The notes beneath the pieces were generated by a model. The model saw only the letters and a program-made list of their open reading frames with translations, was not told the origin of the DNA and searched no databases. From Plantago major (Eukaryota; Streptophyta; Magnoliopsida; Lamiales; Plantaginaceae), in the NCBI GenBank assembly GCA_026545765.1, contig CM048839.1, positions 18,352,566 to 18,416,565 on the forward strand: a stretch of DNA of 64,000 nt. The letters run 5' to 3'. Each line of letters begins with the position of its first letter. Position 1 is the first letter of the stretch. The position numbers and the translations under genes were made by a program. Positions 35,346 to 48,331 of the stretch are shown piece after piece.

Positions 35346-35759
35346 GGAGGAAGAGGAAGGGGGATATATATTAGGTTTTTGCCGATGTTAGTAACAGATA
35401 AGGCTATCCGTCGCTTATCCGTTACTAAGTTTCTTTTTTTTATTTTTTTTAAATTAGTCAACAGACAGTTTAACAACGGATAGATCCGTCGTTAGATAGC
35501 GACGGATAGCCTTATCAGTTACTAAGTTTCTTTTTTTTTTAAAAAAAAATTAGTCAACAGACAGTTTAACGACGGATGGGCTGTCCGTTACTATTTAGTA
35601 GCGGATAAACTATCCGTTACTATTTAGTAACGGATTTAGCGACGGATTTAGCAAATCGCTCAATCCGTCGCTAATCAATGCTGATTCGTCGCTATTTAGT
35701 AACGGATAATATCCGTTAATAAATAGCGTTGCTATTCGGCAGTTTTCTTGTAGTGCCAA

Positions 35760-36110
35760 TGAAACTAACATTATTGATTCTAAAACCAATGCTGAAGCTA
35801 GCACTCATGTCGATTTTGATGTTGGTTTCAACTGAAACTAATGAAACCAACACTGTTAATGCTGAAACTAACTTTTTGAAACTTAACACACTTGGTGTCG
35901 AAACTAACGTTGATGATGTTAAAACAACTGCGGAAACAAATGGTGTTGGTGAAATTAACTGAAACCAATTAAACTAATACTTACGTTGGTTATAATGTTG
36001 ATTTCAATTGAAACCAATGAAACATTTGATGCTCAAACTAACTTTAAAACTAATTAAGACTAATGATACTGAAACTAATATTGTTGACGGTGAAACTAGT
36101 GTTCCATTGC
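35760..36110. repeat. Degenerate gaaac(t/c)aa repeat region
   Basis: Immediately right of the CACTA element the words gaaactaa, aaaccaa, gttgatgttg and caactgaaac recur irregularly for about 350 bases. A 77-codon frame across it is low-complexity (many ETN and VNA words) and not credible as a protein. Confidence 0.6.
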
Positions 36111-36146
36111 CCCGACAATCTCTCAATTAGGGTTTAGGGTTTAGGA

Positions 36147-36609
36147 TAGGGGTGTTAGGGAATCAAGCCGCTCGCGAAAAAGCCGGTCAACGCTCAAATT
36201 GAGCTGATATAGGTCAACACGAGCTTGCCCGCGAGTTGCTTGCGAGCGATAATTAATTTAGTATATATTTAAATTTATTTATTTATTTACATAACATAAA
36301 TAAAAACCATAACTTAAGCTGTCTTTCCCTTAAGCAAAAAAAAGCTCATTCTAAAAATCAGATTCTCAGATCTAGAAAACAAAGTCCACCCCCAATATTT
36401 TGGAACAAATGAATTCATTTTCGAGCCATAACGAGTCGAGCGCTCACGAGCAAAAGCAAGTCGAGCTTTTCGAGCTGCTCGCGAGCAACTCAATATTTTA
36501 ACGAGTCGAGCACGATCACGAAAAGCCGATCATGAGTAGGCTTGAAATTATGACGATTACTGATACATTAAGTCAAAGCTTGGCTCGGTTTGACTCGTTA
36601 ACAACCCTA
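36147..36609. mobile_element. 463-bp hAT-type MITE
   Basis: The left end TAGGGGTGTTAGGGAATCAA and the reverse complement of the right end, TAGGGTTGTTAACGAGTCAA, form an imperfect inverted repeat. Both flanks are gtttagga (36139-36146 and 36610-36617), a perfect 8-bp duplication. The interior contains many GAGC/GCTCG words and no coding sequence. Confidence 0.92.
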
Positions 36610-36617
36610 GTTTAGGA

Positions 36618-39150
36618 TGGTCCAGGGGACAGACCAGGGTAGCCCTGGACAGTCCTGAACCCTAATTCAGACCGTAGCTCCCATAGGGTGTTTTGAAATT
36701 TAACTATTGGGTTCACCATTTCCCTAGGGTTTTGGAATTTTAGTGTTAGTTTTGTCATAATTTTTTTTAGTGCCGACTTCATTATTTTTATTGTTTTTTC
36801 AGCGAAAAACTGCGATCTTTATAACTTTTAAGTGTTAGTTTCCCTATTTGATAGTGTTAGTTTACCACTATAAATTAGTTTTTAGAGTTAATTTAATTAT
36901 TTTATAGTTGGTTTCAGCATGATTTTTGTTAGTAGTTAGTTTCAGACGAATATGACTGAAACCAGCTTATGGATTTTAAATCGGTTAGTCAATTTAGTTT
37001 AGAGTCATATTTGGAGTCCATTAATGTATATGGACTTCAAAATTGTTTATTAAATATAGTTTAGCTTTCCCTTTTGAAGTCCACGATTAAAATAGATGTA
37101 ATTGACTTCAACATTGTTAATTAAATAAAGTTAAAGATTACCTTTTGGATTTCACAATTTAAATAGAATGGTCTTAAATGTTATAGATATTGAAAGGTGT
37201 TTTTTTTCATAGTTCCTTAATAGTGGTTTATATATGTATTGACCCTTCCTTTTCCGTTGTAGAATTCTTGCATTGCTAATATAGTGGAAACCCCAAAAAG
37301 AATACTCTATAAAATAATAAACTCTCTATAATAATAAACTCTCTATAATAATAAAATTTTACGATTCCAACTTATAGATAAACGCTTTAAAAGTAAACTT
37401 TGTTTAGGAATAAACTCTTTATAAGAATGTGTTTTTCTAGTCTCAACGATACTATTATATGGAGTTTTTACAGTAATATGAAGAAAAAACGTACTATATT
37501 ATTAGGTGTGGAGAAGAAACTAAATAAGGCAGGTGTCTTATTAGTACAAGTAAACAAGGAAAAGTGAAGATCAATTGAAGAAGAAAAGGAATTAGGGTTG
37601 GAATTGCAAAGACGCATGTTGCATCAATTCCTATTGGGCCATTCTATTACATAGTCCTAATCCTTTCCGATTTCAGTTTACAATTCCAAACCGGTTTCGG
37701 AATAATTCTACTCGGCCTATCTATTATATATGCACCCATATAGCCACTGTAACATTTACATCAATACACAGAAGTTACGTACGAGTCAGCAATTAGCGAC
37801 ATCCAATATTAGTAAATACATCGTGTCAGTTATTGTGTTTAGTAGAATTCTGGATCGGTAGTGCTTCAGACATTGTCAAATTTGTTGGCCAACTAGGTGA
37901 TCAATTTTGTGTTTTTCTCGTTCCTTTTTTTTTTTCATCCGTTAACGCCATAATATTGCAGTTTATTTCATATCCTATGTGTAAACATGTTTGATCTTGC
38001 TCTTATTGATTTAACACTACACTCGAGTATTATTTATAATCGATCAATAGTGATTGGGTTACCATGTCCTAATATCAATAGTATAAATAATTAAATAAAT
38101 ACCAAGTCGTAAGCTGTTAGTTTTGGTAATTGATTTCAGTTGTAGAAACAGACAGGAAAGAAATAATTAAGCCTAGCTAAGCTGCCTCCACTATTTTTTG
38201 TGTTTGCCTATTTGGTTTGGGGTAAATGACGAGATGTAATAACATGTTGTACTATTGGAGCTTTTTTACTAATTAACATATGTTTTTTATTCTCTTTTTT
38301 AACCGTTAGATTTTTGAAATTAAATGTGAAGTCATTAAATGTGATGGAAATTTGAAGCATTCTCATTGGCTTATTCATTCCTATTTCGCATCATGACATG
38401 TTTTCTTGCCTAAAAATTATTTATTTTGATGTATTTGAAAAATCTATACTTTTTTTAGAGATCGTTTTTCAATTTGAAATTCTTTGAATCGAATCGAATG
38501 GAATCGAATCGAATCAAATCAAACTGGCCCAAAAGCAAACGAAATGGATCAATGGCAAATCAAATGAAGAAATTACATTTGTCCCATTTTTTTAAAATAA
38601 TGAATACTACATCCGGTCCATTAATAAATTCGTAAGGAGACTTTTTACGGACGTTGATCAGATTACTCGCAAATTACGACAAAGAATATAATAAAATTAT
38701 ATTATAAAAATAAATTAAGTATATTTGACTAACATAACTTTGTTTTATACTTTTTTGTGCGTAATTTGTAGAGTTTGGTTTGACTTTAGTTTGGTATAAC
38801 TTGTTTTTTATTTATTAAGTTTGAGAAAAAACTCAACGTATGCTTCTGAGTTTACTTCTATTGTTCTAATATCTTCCAATAGAAGAACATGTCGATTTTT
38901 TGTTAGAGATGTACGTACAAAGTATGTGAACCAGTTTGAATGGTACTCTCAGGTTTCTGTAGTTTGTTATCTTAACTCAACTTTTACGGTAGAAAAGAAG
39001 GGTAATTCGAATCGTAACTATACTTTTTATTTCATTGATCTACTAAAAGTCGTGTTAAAAAGAAAGAAAGAAAAATGTTGAAAATATCTCAATTGGATAA
39101 ATTTTCTTATTTTCCTCTTACAAAAGATGGATTGTGTAAATAAATGACAA

Positions 39151-39189
<39 letters not shown>

Positions 39190-41499
39190 TTAATGAACTT
39201 AAGAGATCTGAACTGAAGAAAGTTGAACTGAAGAGAGTGAATCAAGACGAATCGAATCGAATGAACCGAATGAAGTTTCAAATAAAAATACCGTTATAGA
39301 GAGAGAAGAATTAAGGGAAGTGAGAAGAAGGAGAAAGGGAAGGGAATTTATTCATAAGTGGAGAAATAGGAGTGAAACGGCAAGCTTTTGCATGGCCATT
39401 GAATATAGACTGCTCTATACTTGGACATTTCATTTGTTTGATTTGTAGTGATTGCACTCACTAATTTTCTTCCTCAATCACGTACTCATATTTCCATAAA
39501 TTGGCAATCTACATATAAACAATAATCCTAAATATCAGATGGTGTATTTCTTATCATTCATCCATCTCCATTTCCTATCATCTCCATCTCCACGGGTTTA
39601 AGTAATTCAAGCCATGTTATATATTTGAACATACACTATATTATAAACGTGAACTAGTACTAACCCGTGGCGATTTTCTCCGCCTAAAGAGTATAAGTTG
39701 ATCCCCCATCCCCCGGGTCGTTATGAAGATTAAGAAAGTAGAGAGAAGATCGAATTGAGTCTCCTCACATAAAGAGTATCAGATCCCCATACCCGTTATG
39801 GTTCAAGAAAGTAGAGAGAAGATCAAAGTAAGTTTCCTTGTCTAGAGAGTATATGCAGACTCCCCACCCCCCCCCCCCCACCCCCGCCGGAGAAAAATGT
39901 AATTTTTGCTAACTTAATTATAAAATGTTGCGCTCGGGTCTTGTAACAAAGGTATGGAACGGGTTCGAGTATATGCTAGACCAGACCTAAACATCATTAT
40001 TTCGAACGGGTTTGAATTCGGGTTGGATAGAACTACTGCTCCCCAGAGACCTAGAGAAGAGAACCCTTATACCTCATCGTACCGATCGAATCTTATACAT
40101 AAAGAAAAGGAAATTGAAAGTATTCACGTGTAAAATGTTATTGATAGACATGTAAAGATCAAACACACCACCAATTAGCTCATTTATATCTCTTCTATCT
40201 CCTGAAACTGAAAAAAGCAGGTCTAGTACACGATTCATAGAACATTCTTAGAAGATTAGTTGAAGGGGCTATGTCAAGCATAAATCAAAAGGTCCTCCTA
40301 ACTGGATTTATGCCATTAAAAAATGTATATTCAACAGTAAATCATACACATGTGAGGTATAAAATATAATTAAGCTTCATTATCAAACTTCACCATAGAA
40401 TACAAATTAACTTTAAACGTTCACTCATGTTAAACTATATAAGAATGTATGAGTTTCATTCATGTAAGCTTGGGTTAACTTAGTATTGTCCTTAGAGTAT
40501 ATAATCCACTTCATCAACATCAATATCGAAATGTTTTAATTTTCTAGGAGTTGTACACTCAAACTTATTCTCATGATAACTATGACTTAAATAAGTATAC
40601 TATTTAGTATTTTTCTACTTCTTTTATGCTTGGACCATCCTCCATGTTTGGAGAAACACCAATTGAAACGTAAAAGAAAAATCATAAAAAAATACGGCAA
40701 ACTAGATTTTCTTTATTATTACAAATAGATAATCAATATCGGGCATGAAGATGGAGATAAATGAGTAAATGATTTGTATATAGGTAGGTTTAATATTGCA
40801 AATGGATAGTTGTTGTTATGTTTATTACTATCCAAATTTATATTTTAGGTCGTAAACATTTGACTGTAAAAAACATTTTAGTAGACTTGTGCCAATCAAG
40901 CTTTATAAATTCGTTTGGCCAGTGGTTGGATCGGAATTCCTAGCTAATTGTCGATTGATTAATCAAGTATGAATTTTTAGTTTTCCTTCCTTTTTTAGAT
41001 TTATAAAAAAATCATTATGGAATAGTGCTGCCATATTTTCTTTTTAATAGTGAGAGATGATAAAGATTTAAATTATAATTAAAGCTCATATACATCATTA
41101 AGTTACTCACTTGTATTTTATTTACTACTAATTCACAAAGAACTTTAGCCACATTTCGTCAATGATAACAATAACTCAGGTAATTTACGTGATTGTAAAG
41201 AATGAACACGTGCAAGGTTATTCTTCCTTATCCCAGTCGTGCAGTGTAAAGTGCAAACTTTGACTCCGCATTTACCTCTGCCAATTAAGAATTACAAATA
41301 AAAGGCTATTCCTCCCGTATCCAAGTCAACTATGTCCATAATAATATTTTGCAATCACTCCAACCTCATCTGGTAGAGCATATTGTAAAAAATATAAGCA
41401 TCAAATTTATGTTGATCCATATCAAATTATAAAAAAAAAAACAACTTGAGAAGAATATGTGTAGAGTTGTATTTAAGTGCACCATTATAGTAGATGATA
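36618..41499. other. AT-rich intergenic DNA, no gene recognised
   Basis: No protein-coding gene is supported. Simple repeats include a triplet run ctctataataataaa at about 37320-37360, (ATA)n at about 39151-39189, and a C-run at about 39868-39880. A block with gaaagtagagagaagatc recurs at 39734 and 39808. A TATA-like ctattatatatgc at about 37720 has no coding sequence after it that I can identify. Confidence 0.5.
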
Positions 41500-43070
41500 T
41501 TGTTGTTAGCAGACTTTATGAAAACATGCGAGTGATAAAGTCGAAAAGATTTAGATGAATTCGTCTTGGCACGGTGAATTTAAATATATGTTCAAATTAT
41601 TTTTCGGAGTTTTGTATATAAATTTATATGAGATTTTATAAAACTATATATATATATGCAGCCAATATACAAAAAAAATAAGAAAAAACGGTGAAAGATA
41701 TATTGGCTGAAAATGCAACTAATCCCACAAAATTCCCGTGGCGATGTCACGATATAGTTTACGTTTAATAATATATAGAAATGGGATGACAAAATAAATT
41801 GATCGAGACAACCCCTGGGGTGGTATGTGCTCCTCCCACATAACAATCATGGTGTGGATAATATAAATATACAAAACCAACATCATCATAAGAACACCCA
41901 ACTGATAATCTATGTGCTAAAACATTACCCTCGCATTTAACTTGGCAAAACTTATTCTCCATCAAATACCTAAATTTCTTTTAAAAGTGAAACAAAGGGG
42001 CAAAGCTAAAATTTATCGATTTAAGAGTTTAATAATTATTACATGTTGCCACTCAAAATCTCGAACAAATTTTGTTTTTAATTTGGTTGTCCAACCTTCC
42101 GCATTTTCAGCAACCATAAGATATAAAAAAAATTCATCAAACAATAACATTCATGCCCTCTTGATCCCTAGCAACAACACTAATACGTCCCATTATTCGG
42201 ACTCTGCTCAACCGTATGAAAATTTCATATAGGATGGCTGGAATTTGAATGAATCTGGCGGATTTAGCCCATCAACTTTATATATTATATTATATAAGAA
42301 CACCCAACTGATAATCTGAGCGCTAAAACATTAGCATCACGTTAAACATTAGTTAAATACTCTATTTTTAAATTTCCATTAATTCATTTTATCTTATTTA
42401 ATAAATTTATATTTTATTTTAATGAATAAAATAATTTATTTAAATAATACTATTCAAGATTGATGTCTATGGATTCGTCTTGTCATAGCGAATTCAAATA
42501 TATGTTCAAATTTTTTTTTGAATTTGTGTAGATAAAGTTATATGAGATTTAATAAAACCTATATATATAGTCAATATACCAAAATTAACAATGAAATATA
42601 TACTAGCTAAAATACAACTAATTCCACAAAATTGCACGTAGGACTGAATTAATCTGGTGAGGTTTATACCATTGTGCTTTACATAATATATGGATGTATG
42701 GATGGATGGATAGTAATTTATCAATAAAATTAATCAACCTTTATCCAAGACAACGTAAATCAAGTATAAAATAATGAGTAATTCATTATTTGGAAATTTT
42801 TAACAAGCATATTCAGAAAATTAATCATTCGTATTCAACTGGGCACCGGATACAAGTAATATGTTTAATATTGACATATATTTGAACATACACTATATTA
42901 TAAACGTGAATAGTATATTTATCAATAAAATTAATCAACCTTTATCCAAGACAACGTAAATCAAGTATAAAATAATGAGTAATTCATTATTTGGAAATTT
43001 TAACAAGCATATTCAGAAAATTAATCATTCGTATTCAACTGGGCACCGGAATCTACAAGTAATATGTTTA
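41500..43070. repeat. Overlapping local duplications left of the LINE
   Basis: Segment 42721-42850 (tcaataaaattaatcaacct onward) recurs at 42922-43075, about 201 bp apart. Segment 41580-41750 (tatatgttcaaatt, ataaaac.tatatatat, caacta.tcccacaaaatt) recurs diverged at 42490-42640. aagaacacccaactgataat occurs at about 41890 and 42298. A 35-bp string starting atatatttgaacatacacta occurs at about 39620 and 42876. The pattern suggests repeated slippage or nested duplication; no gene is seen. Confidence 0.75.
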
Positions 43071-43116
43071 ATATTAACCCCTTTTATATAACTAAAAGGT
43101 TTATCAAAAAAAAAAA

Positions 43117-44390
43117 ATGTGTGCAGAAATAAGGTTATACCTCATGCCGCGGAAGAAAAAAACTCCACCGGCGACTCCGGTGGTAAAACGGCCAGTGGGA
43201 AGGCCTCGTCGTACCCAGGCACCCACGACCCCTGCTCTTTCTTCTCCGGCTACCTTGTTACAGGAAAATACGAACCCAATTGGTGATAATCAGACGACTT
43301 TGGATCAGAATCGAAACCCTAATTTGGAATCGATTCCATCACAGCAGCGAGATTGTAACCTGATTTCTGCGAGTCAGCAACCGGAAAAGGTTACCCCTGT
43401 GGGTGATGAGGAAGTAGCGGCAAAACAACCGGCGCAGACAACACCTTTGCTGGATTCGATTTTAACTGAAACAGAGACGAACCCCCCTCAATTTCAGGGG
43501 AAAACGGCAAGGGCCTGGGTTGATATAATCCGAGATAACAGAGTGCCAGATAGGGGAATGATGATTACATATAACCCTCCACCTGTTGTCGATGGGGAAA
43601 TTGTAGTTGAAATCGACAAAGAAGTCATAGCATCGGAACTGGATTTCTGGAAAAATTCTTTGATTATGTATATTGCGGATAATTCTTTATCCATGAACGC
43701 GGTGAAAAACTTCATGATCAAGGTCTGGAGCTCTGTTACATTGCCTGAATTGTATTATAACGAGGATGGGTTCTTCATCATTCGATTTCACAATGAGGAG
43801 GATAAGAAATTAGTTGATGAAGGTGGACCTTACTATATCTATGGCAGACCGATGATATTGAGACCATGGGTTTGAAATTTTGAACTCAAGGAGGACATGC
43901 TGCGACTAGCGCAAATTTGGGTGAAATTTCTGAAGTTGCCATTGTACTTGTGGGGAGCCAAGAGCTTGAGCAAAATAGCGAGTGTTATTGGAACACCTAA
44001 ATTCACTGATGAGTGTACTGCTAAGAAGTTGAGAGTCTCCTTTGCACGAGTATTGATTGAAGTGGACATAACGCAAGAGTTGCATACCAGTGATGATAAA
44101 AGATAATGAAGGAAATTTGTACAAACAAGTGATAGAATATGAATGGGAACCGATGTTCCGCCAATCTTGTCAAGTGCTTGGTCACTGTGTTAAGGGAAAA
44201 TCGAACCAATGGTGGGTGAGGCAAGAACGACAACAAAGAATGCCGGTGTTAAAACTCGAACTGGGCATGTATCCCAAGTGTGGGTCCCACAGGCTAAAAA
44301 GATTATGCAAACTCCCCAAATTTCGAATCGAACAATCTCCGTGCACAACAGTCACAAGGCGAATGGCCAAGAATCTCCTACGAGGGTAGT
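43117..44390 (+). pseudogene. LINE ORF1, DUF4283-type RNA-binding protein (broken)
   Basis: The open part (43117-43875, 252 codons; a better start may be the ATG at 43144) begins MPRKKKTPPATPVVKRPVGR, a basic region that resembles a nuclear localisation signal. Then comes a DUF4283-like stretch (NSLSMNAVKNFMIKVWSSVT, FFIIRFHNEEDKKLVDEGGP, YYIYGRPMILRPW). A TGA at 43873 interrupts. The next frame continues with AQIWVKFLKLPLYLWGAKSL, IGTPKFTDECTAKKLRVSFA and RVLIEVDITQEL. A further shift leads to a degenerate CxxxGHC knuckle-like motif near 44168-44190. Confidence 0.85.
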
Positions 44391-44604
44391 GAGGGATAAA
44401 CAATACCCAGCAAAGTTTTCCAGATGCACAACAGCACGAGGACATGACTGGTTGGTCCCTGGCTAAAACTCGGAGTGGCTCACCTCATAGAGAATTTCAA
44501 TTAGAAAAAAGACAGGTTAATCAGACAGATAGTATCCCGACACATAATGGTTTTGCTTCCCTTGAACTTGGATCCGGTTCAGGGGAAGATCAAAATCACA
44601 ATAG

Positions 44605-47600
44605 ATGTTAGCCTGGAACGTCAGGGGGCTCAACAAGGTCGCTAAGCATAAGGAGATTGGCTCCCGTCTCCTGGAATGGAATGTCAGTGTAGCGGGCCTA
44701 TTGGAAACTCGAGTTAGAGAAGAAAATAAAGATCGAATAAGACGTCGGCTGGGTGCTAGATGGAATTTTTTGGATAACTACTCAGCGCATGTTTTGGCAC
44801 GTATTTGGATATTATGGGATGCGAGCCGGGTTACAGTTGCTTTTGTTAGTTGCACGGATCAGTTACTCCATTGCAAGTGGACTGATGCGGAGGGAATTGA
44901 CCGGGGTTTTGTCACGTTCATATATGCACACAACCAATCGCTCACTGTGCAAGCCGTAAGGTGATATTCGTGCTTGCAAATGGGATAAATGAACAGTGGG
45001 TATGTGTTGGAGATTTCAACAATGTACTTGGCCCTCATGATCGTATTGGAGGAAATCATGTACTTGAATCTGAGTATAGGGATTTTACGGAGATGATGAA
45101 TGATGTCGGGCTCTTCGAAATCCACATGGCAGGAGATCGCTTTACGTGGTCAAATAAGCATGAAGATGGTACAATCTACTCTCGCATTGACAGAGCAATA
45201 GGTAATGCAGAGTAGTTCCAAGCGAACCCCAATGTTGATATAGAACTGCTACCCTCGGGGCTTTCGGATCACTCGCCTTTGAAGTTTAGGAATTACTTGT
45301 TCACTCAAGGAAGACGATCACGGTTCAGATTCCTTAACTTTACGACACAGCTTCCTGGGTTCAATGATGTGGTTTGGAAGACGTGGAGATTCTCTAAGCT
45401 GACTTCACCCCAGCAAATTTTGTGGGATAAACTCAAAAGGCTGCAACCGGGGCTCCGCAAACTCAGCAAACAACTTACCGGGACAGCATAGCAGATTAGA
45501 AAGCTGCGGCTAAATCTTCAAGATAAACAGATTGCACTTAGCCGAGATCGATTTAACAGTGCACTGATTCAACAGGTGAAGGAATGCGTCTTAGACTTGG
45601 AACAATGGCTGGGAATCGATGAGCATATAACCCGTCAGAAAGCGAAAATTGATTGGATTCAATTAGGCGATGGGAATATGGCATTCTTCCATGCGCAACT
45701 CAAGGAAAAAAATAGGAGAACCGGGATGCGTACACTTCAAACGGATACTGGACATATCCTCACCACTGAAAATGAGTTTGAAACGGAAATCTTAAGTTTC
45801 TACTCAAATTTGGTTGGACAAAAGGCACAAAGAAGGGCGGGACTTAATGTGACTAATCTGCGACCTGGGAACAGACTATCTCAGCGGGATCGAGAGTTCC
45901 TTATTCAGCCCATTACTTTCGATGAAATTGATCTTGCTCTGAAGGATATTGGTGACTTAAAAGCACCGGGAACTGATGGTTTTAATGCCTATTTCTTTAA
46001 GAAGACGTGGTCTGTGGTTAAAAGAGACGTATATGCAGCCGTGATGGATTTTTTTTATACGTCTGTGATGTATCCGGCTTTAAACTGCACTCTTGTCACT
46101 TTGATTCCAAAGATACCAGATGCTACTAGAGTTAAAGATATGCGCCCTATAGCCTATTGTACGACGATTTATAAAATCATCTCAAAGATTATTACCTCGC
46201 GAATGGGCAAGGTGATAAACTCTATTGTTGATGATAATCAATCTGCTTTCTTGCCAGGAAAAGTTATTCAGGACAACATATTACTAGCACAGGAGCTTGT
46301 TAAAGGCTATGGCCGAAAGGGGATATCACCGAGGTGCATGGTACAGATGGATATGCATAAAGCATATGACACAGTAGAATGGGGTGCTTTGGAAGGGATA
46401 CTTAAGGAGTTAGGGTTTCCGGCTCAGTTCGTGAGATGGATTATGTGTTGTGTAACGACGGTATCTTATAAATACCTTATTAATGGGAAACCGTCAAAAC
46501 TCCTTAAGGCTCAGAGAGGTTTACGACAGGGGGATCCCCTATCCCCTTACTTGTTTGTTTTGGTGATGGAATATCTCAGTCGCTCTTTGTATAGGCTGAG
46601 GGAAATCCCAGATTTTAACTACCACCCGAAGTGTGATAAGTTGAAGATAACTAGCCTCTGCTTTGTTGATGACTTGATGTTGTTTATGAGGGGGCTCAGA
46701 GAGGTTTACGACAGGGGGATCCCCTATCCCCTTACTTGTTTGTTTTGGTGATGGAATATCTCAGTCGCTCTTTGTATAGGCTGAGGGAAATCCCATATTT
46801 TAACTACCACCCGAAGTGTGATAAGTTGAAGATAACTAGCCTCTGCTTTGTTGATGACTTGATGTTGTTTATGAGGGGTGATGTGAAATCTGTACAGATT
46901 ATGATGGAGCAGTTCCAACATTTTTCGGAGGCTACGGGACTAAAAGCCAATCTGTCTAAGTCACGGGTCTTCTGTGGAGGTATGTCATGCCGCGTCCAAA
47001 GAAGAAGTTTGTACTGACTGTGTTTCGCTCAGGGCCCTTCCAATTCGCTATCTGGGGTTTCCTCTGTCCCATAAGAGACTATCTGCATACCAGTATAAGC
47101 CCCTACTGGATCGAATACTTGCTAGAATAAACAGCTGGACATCTTGTCTATTGAGCTATTCTGGAAGGGAGCAACTGATAAGGAGTGTCATTACTTCCAT
47201 CATACCATCGGCTCTGGTATTCCCCATCCCGAAGTTGTTCGGATCATATGTCAGATATGTCGGAGTTTCCTATGGAGTGGCACGGATGGCAATTATCGAA
47301 AATCCTCGTAGCTTGGTCACAAATTTGCACCCCCAAAAGCTGTGGAGGACTGAATCTTATAGCACTACCGTCCTGGAACAAAGCACTTATTGCAAAATTG
47401 TTGTGGAAGATTCAGACCAGAGCTGACTCTCTATGGGTTAAATGGATTCATAGCTACTATGTGAAGACACAAGATTTGGAAGACTGGAGGGCACCAAATT
47501 GTGGTTCGGTGACCATCAAAGCAATCTTGAAAATGCGAGATCGTTTACAGGATGAACAGGAATGGATCCAGCAGCTGATGTCGAACAGATTCTCTGTTCG

Positions 47601-48123
47601 TAGCATATATTAGCTGCTACGAGGGACCCCAAGGAAGATCATATGGAGAGACTTGGTTCTTCGAAACCCGGCGAGGCCAAAGGCTACCTTCATTTTATGG
47701 TTAACATTGCATCGATGCTTAGCAACAAAGGACAGGTTAGCTTTTTTTGGAATTAATAAGGATGGAAAATGCTCCTTCTGTGATGAGGTGGAAACCATAG
47801 ACCATTTATTGTTTCAGTGCCCATTCACATATGAGATTGTAAAGGGCAGGTTTCAATGGATGAACATGGCGCATCCTGCACTCACGAATTGGAATCAGCT
47901 TGTTGATTGGCTAAGTCGAAAAGCAAAAGGGAAAGGAGGAACGGATCAAGTGTTCCGAGCTGTTATTGCTGAATCCATATACTGCATTTGGAAAGCTCGA
48001 AATGATAAAATATTCAACAACCGAGGATGTGATATACCAGGAATACAAGAGGAGATACAACAGACTATCAGACTGCGATGCCGATCTCCTAGAGTTGCCG
48101 TACTGCTAGCGAACCTGCCTTGA
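44605..48123 (+). pseudogene. LINE ORF2: endonuclease, reverse transcriptase, zf-RVT (broken)
   Basis: Endonuclease: AWNVRGLNKVAKHKEI at 44605 on, a frameshift near 44960, then VCVGDFNNVLGPHDRIGG, GDRFTWSNKHEDGTIYSRID and LLPSGLSDHSPL, the APE-type catalytic blocks. RT: 45576-46751 (391 codons) with KAPGTDGFNAYFFKKTW, IAYCTTIYKIISKIITSRMG, QMDMHKAYDTVEWGALEGIL, LRQGDPLSPYLFVLVMEYL and the catalytic FVDD. A 185-bp tandem duplication shifts the frame there. The C-terminal part has RYLGFPLSHKRLSAYQYKPL and, at 47653-48123, a zf-RVT region with CSFCDEVETIDHLLFQCPF. No RNase H is seen. Stops lie at about 45214 and 47613. Confidence 0.9.
46508..46877 (+). repeat. 185-bp tandem duplication in the LINE reverse transcriptase
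   Basis: 46508-46692 is repeated at 46693-46877, starting ggctcagagaggtttacgac, with one visible substitution (ccagattttaac/ccatattttaac). The unit spans the GDPLSP motif and the FVDD catalytic box, so both appear twice. Because 185 is not a multiple of three, it shifts the frame. Confidence 0.95.
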
Positions 48124-48245
48124 TTTTTAACTAGTTCTTATTTGATGTATTTACATGCACACTCGGGTTTTGGGCCACCTTGATCGCCACTTAAAAATGT
48201 AACTTTGTTTTTTTTTTTGTGATTAATAAGACATGTTCTTTACTT

Positions 48246-48248
<3 letters not shown>

Positions 48249-48326
<78 letters not shown>
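48249..48326. repeat. (TA)n tract, 3' tail of the LINE
   Basis: About 78 bases of TA follow the LINE's 3' UTR (gattaataagacatgttctt). The LTR element begins directly after it, and its TATAT target duplication comes from this tract. Confidence 0.95.

Positions 48327-48331
<5 letters not shown>

Larger units (their letters stand above)
20270..35755. mobile_element. Non-autonomous CACTA (En/Spm-type) element, split by a retrotransposon
   Basis: The left end CACTACAATAAAA and right end TTTTCTTGTAGTG are the diagnostic CACTA termini, and the flanking 3-bp duplication is CCA (20267-20269 and 35756-35758). Subterminal arrays of ATCCGTTACTA/TAGTAACGGAT lie inside both ends (20300-20430 and 35390-35730), as in other CACTA elements. 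Its own DNA is only 20270-20433 plus about 34614-35755 (about 1.3 kb). It contains no transposase, so it depends on a relative elsewhere. The LTR element fills the rest. Confidence 0.92.
43090..48326 (+). mobile_element. L1-type LINE (non-LTR retrotransposon) with split target duplication
   Basis: Contains ORF1 (DUF4283-type) and ORF2 (endonuclease, RT, zf-RVT) in the usual plant L1 order. The 19-bp string atattaaccccttttatat occurs just before it (43071-43089) and again at 62893-62911, beyond the LTR element. This is best explained as the LINE's target duplication, with the second retrotransposon landing in the (TA)n tail of the LINE. ORF1 and ORF2 both carry stops and frameshifts, so the copy is dead. 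Confidence 0.88.

Noticed and set aside
34925-35476. 183-codon minus-strand Pro/Thr/His-rich ORF
   Set aside because: A translation of a GGT simple repeat inside a non-autonomous CACTA element; no domain or splice support.
38821-39081. 86-codon plus-strand ORF in the intergenic region
   Set aside because: No recognisable motif, AT-driven composition, no neighbouring splice or promoter evidence.
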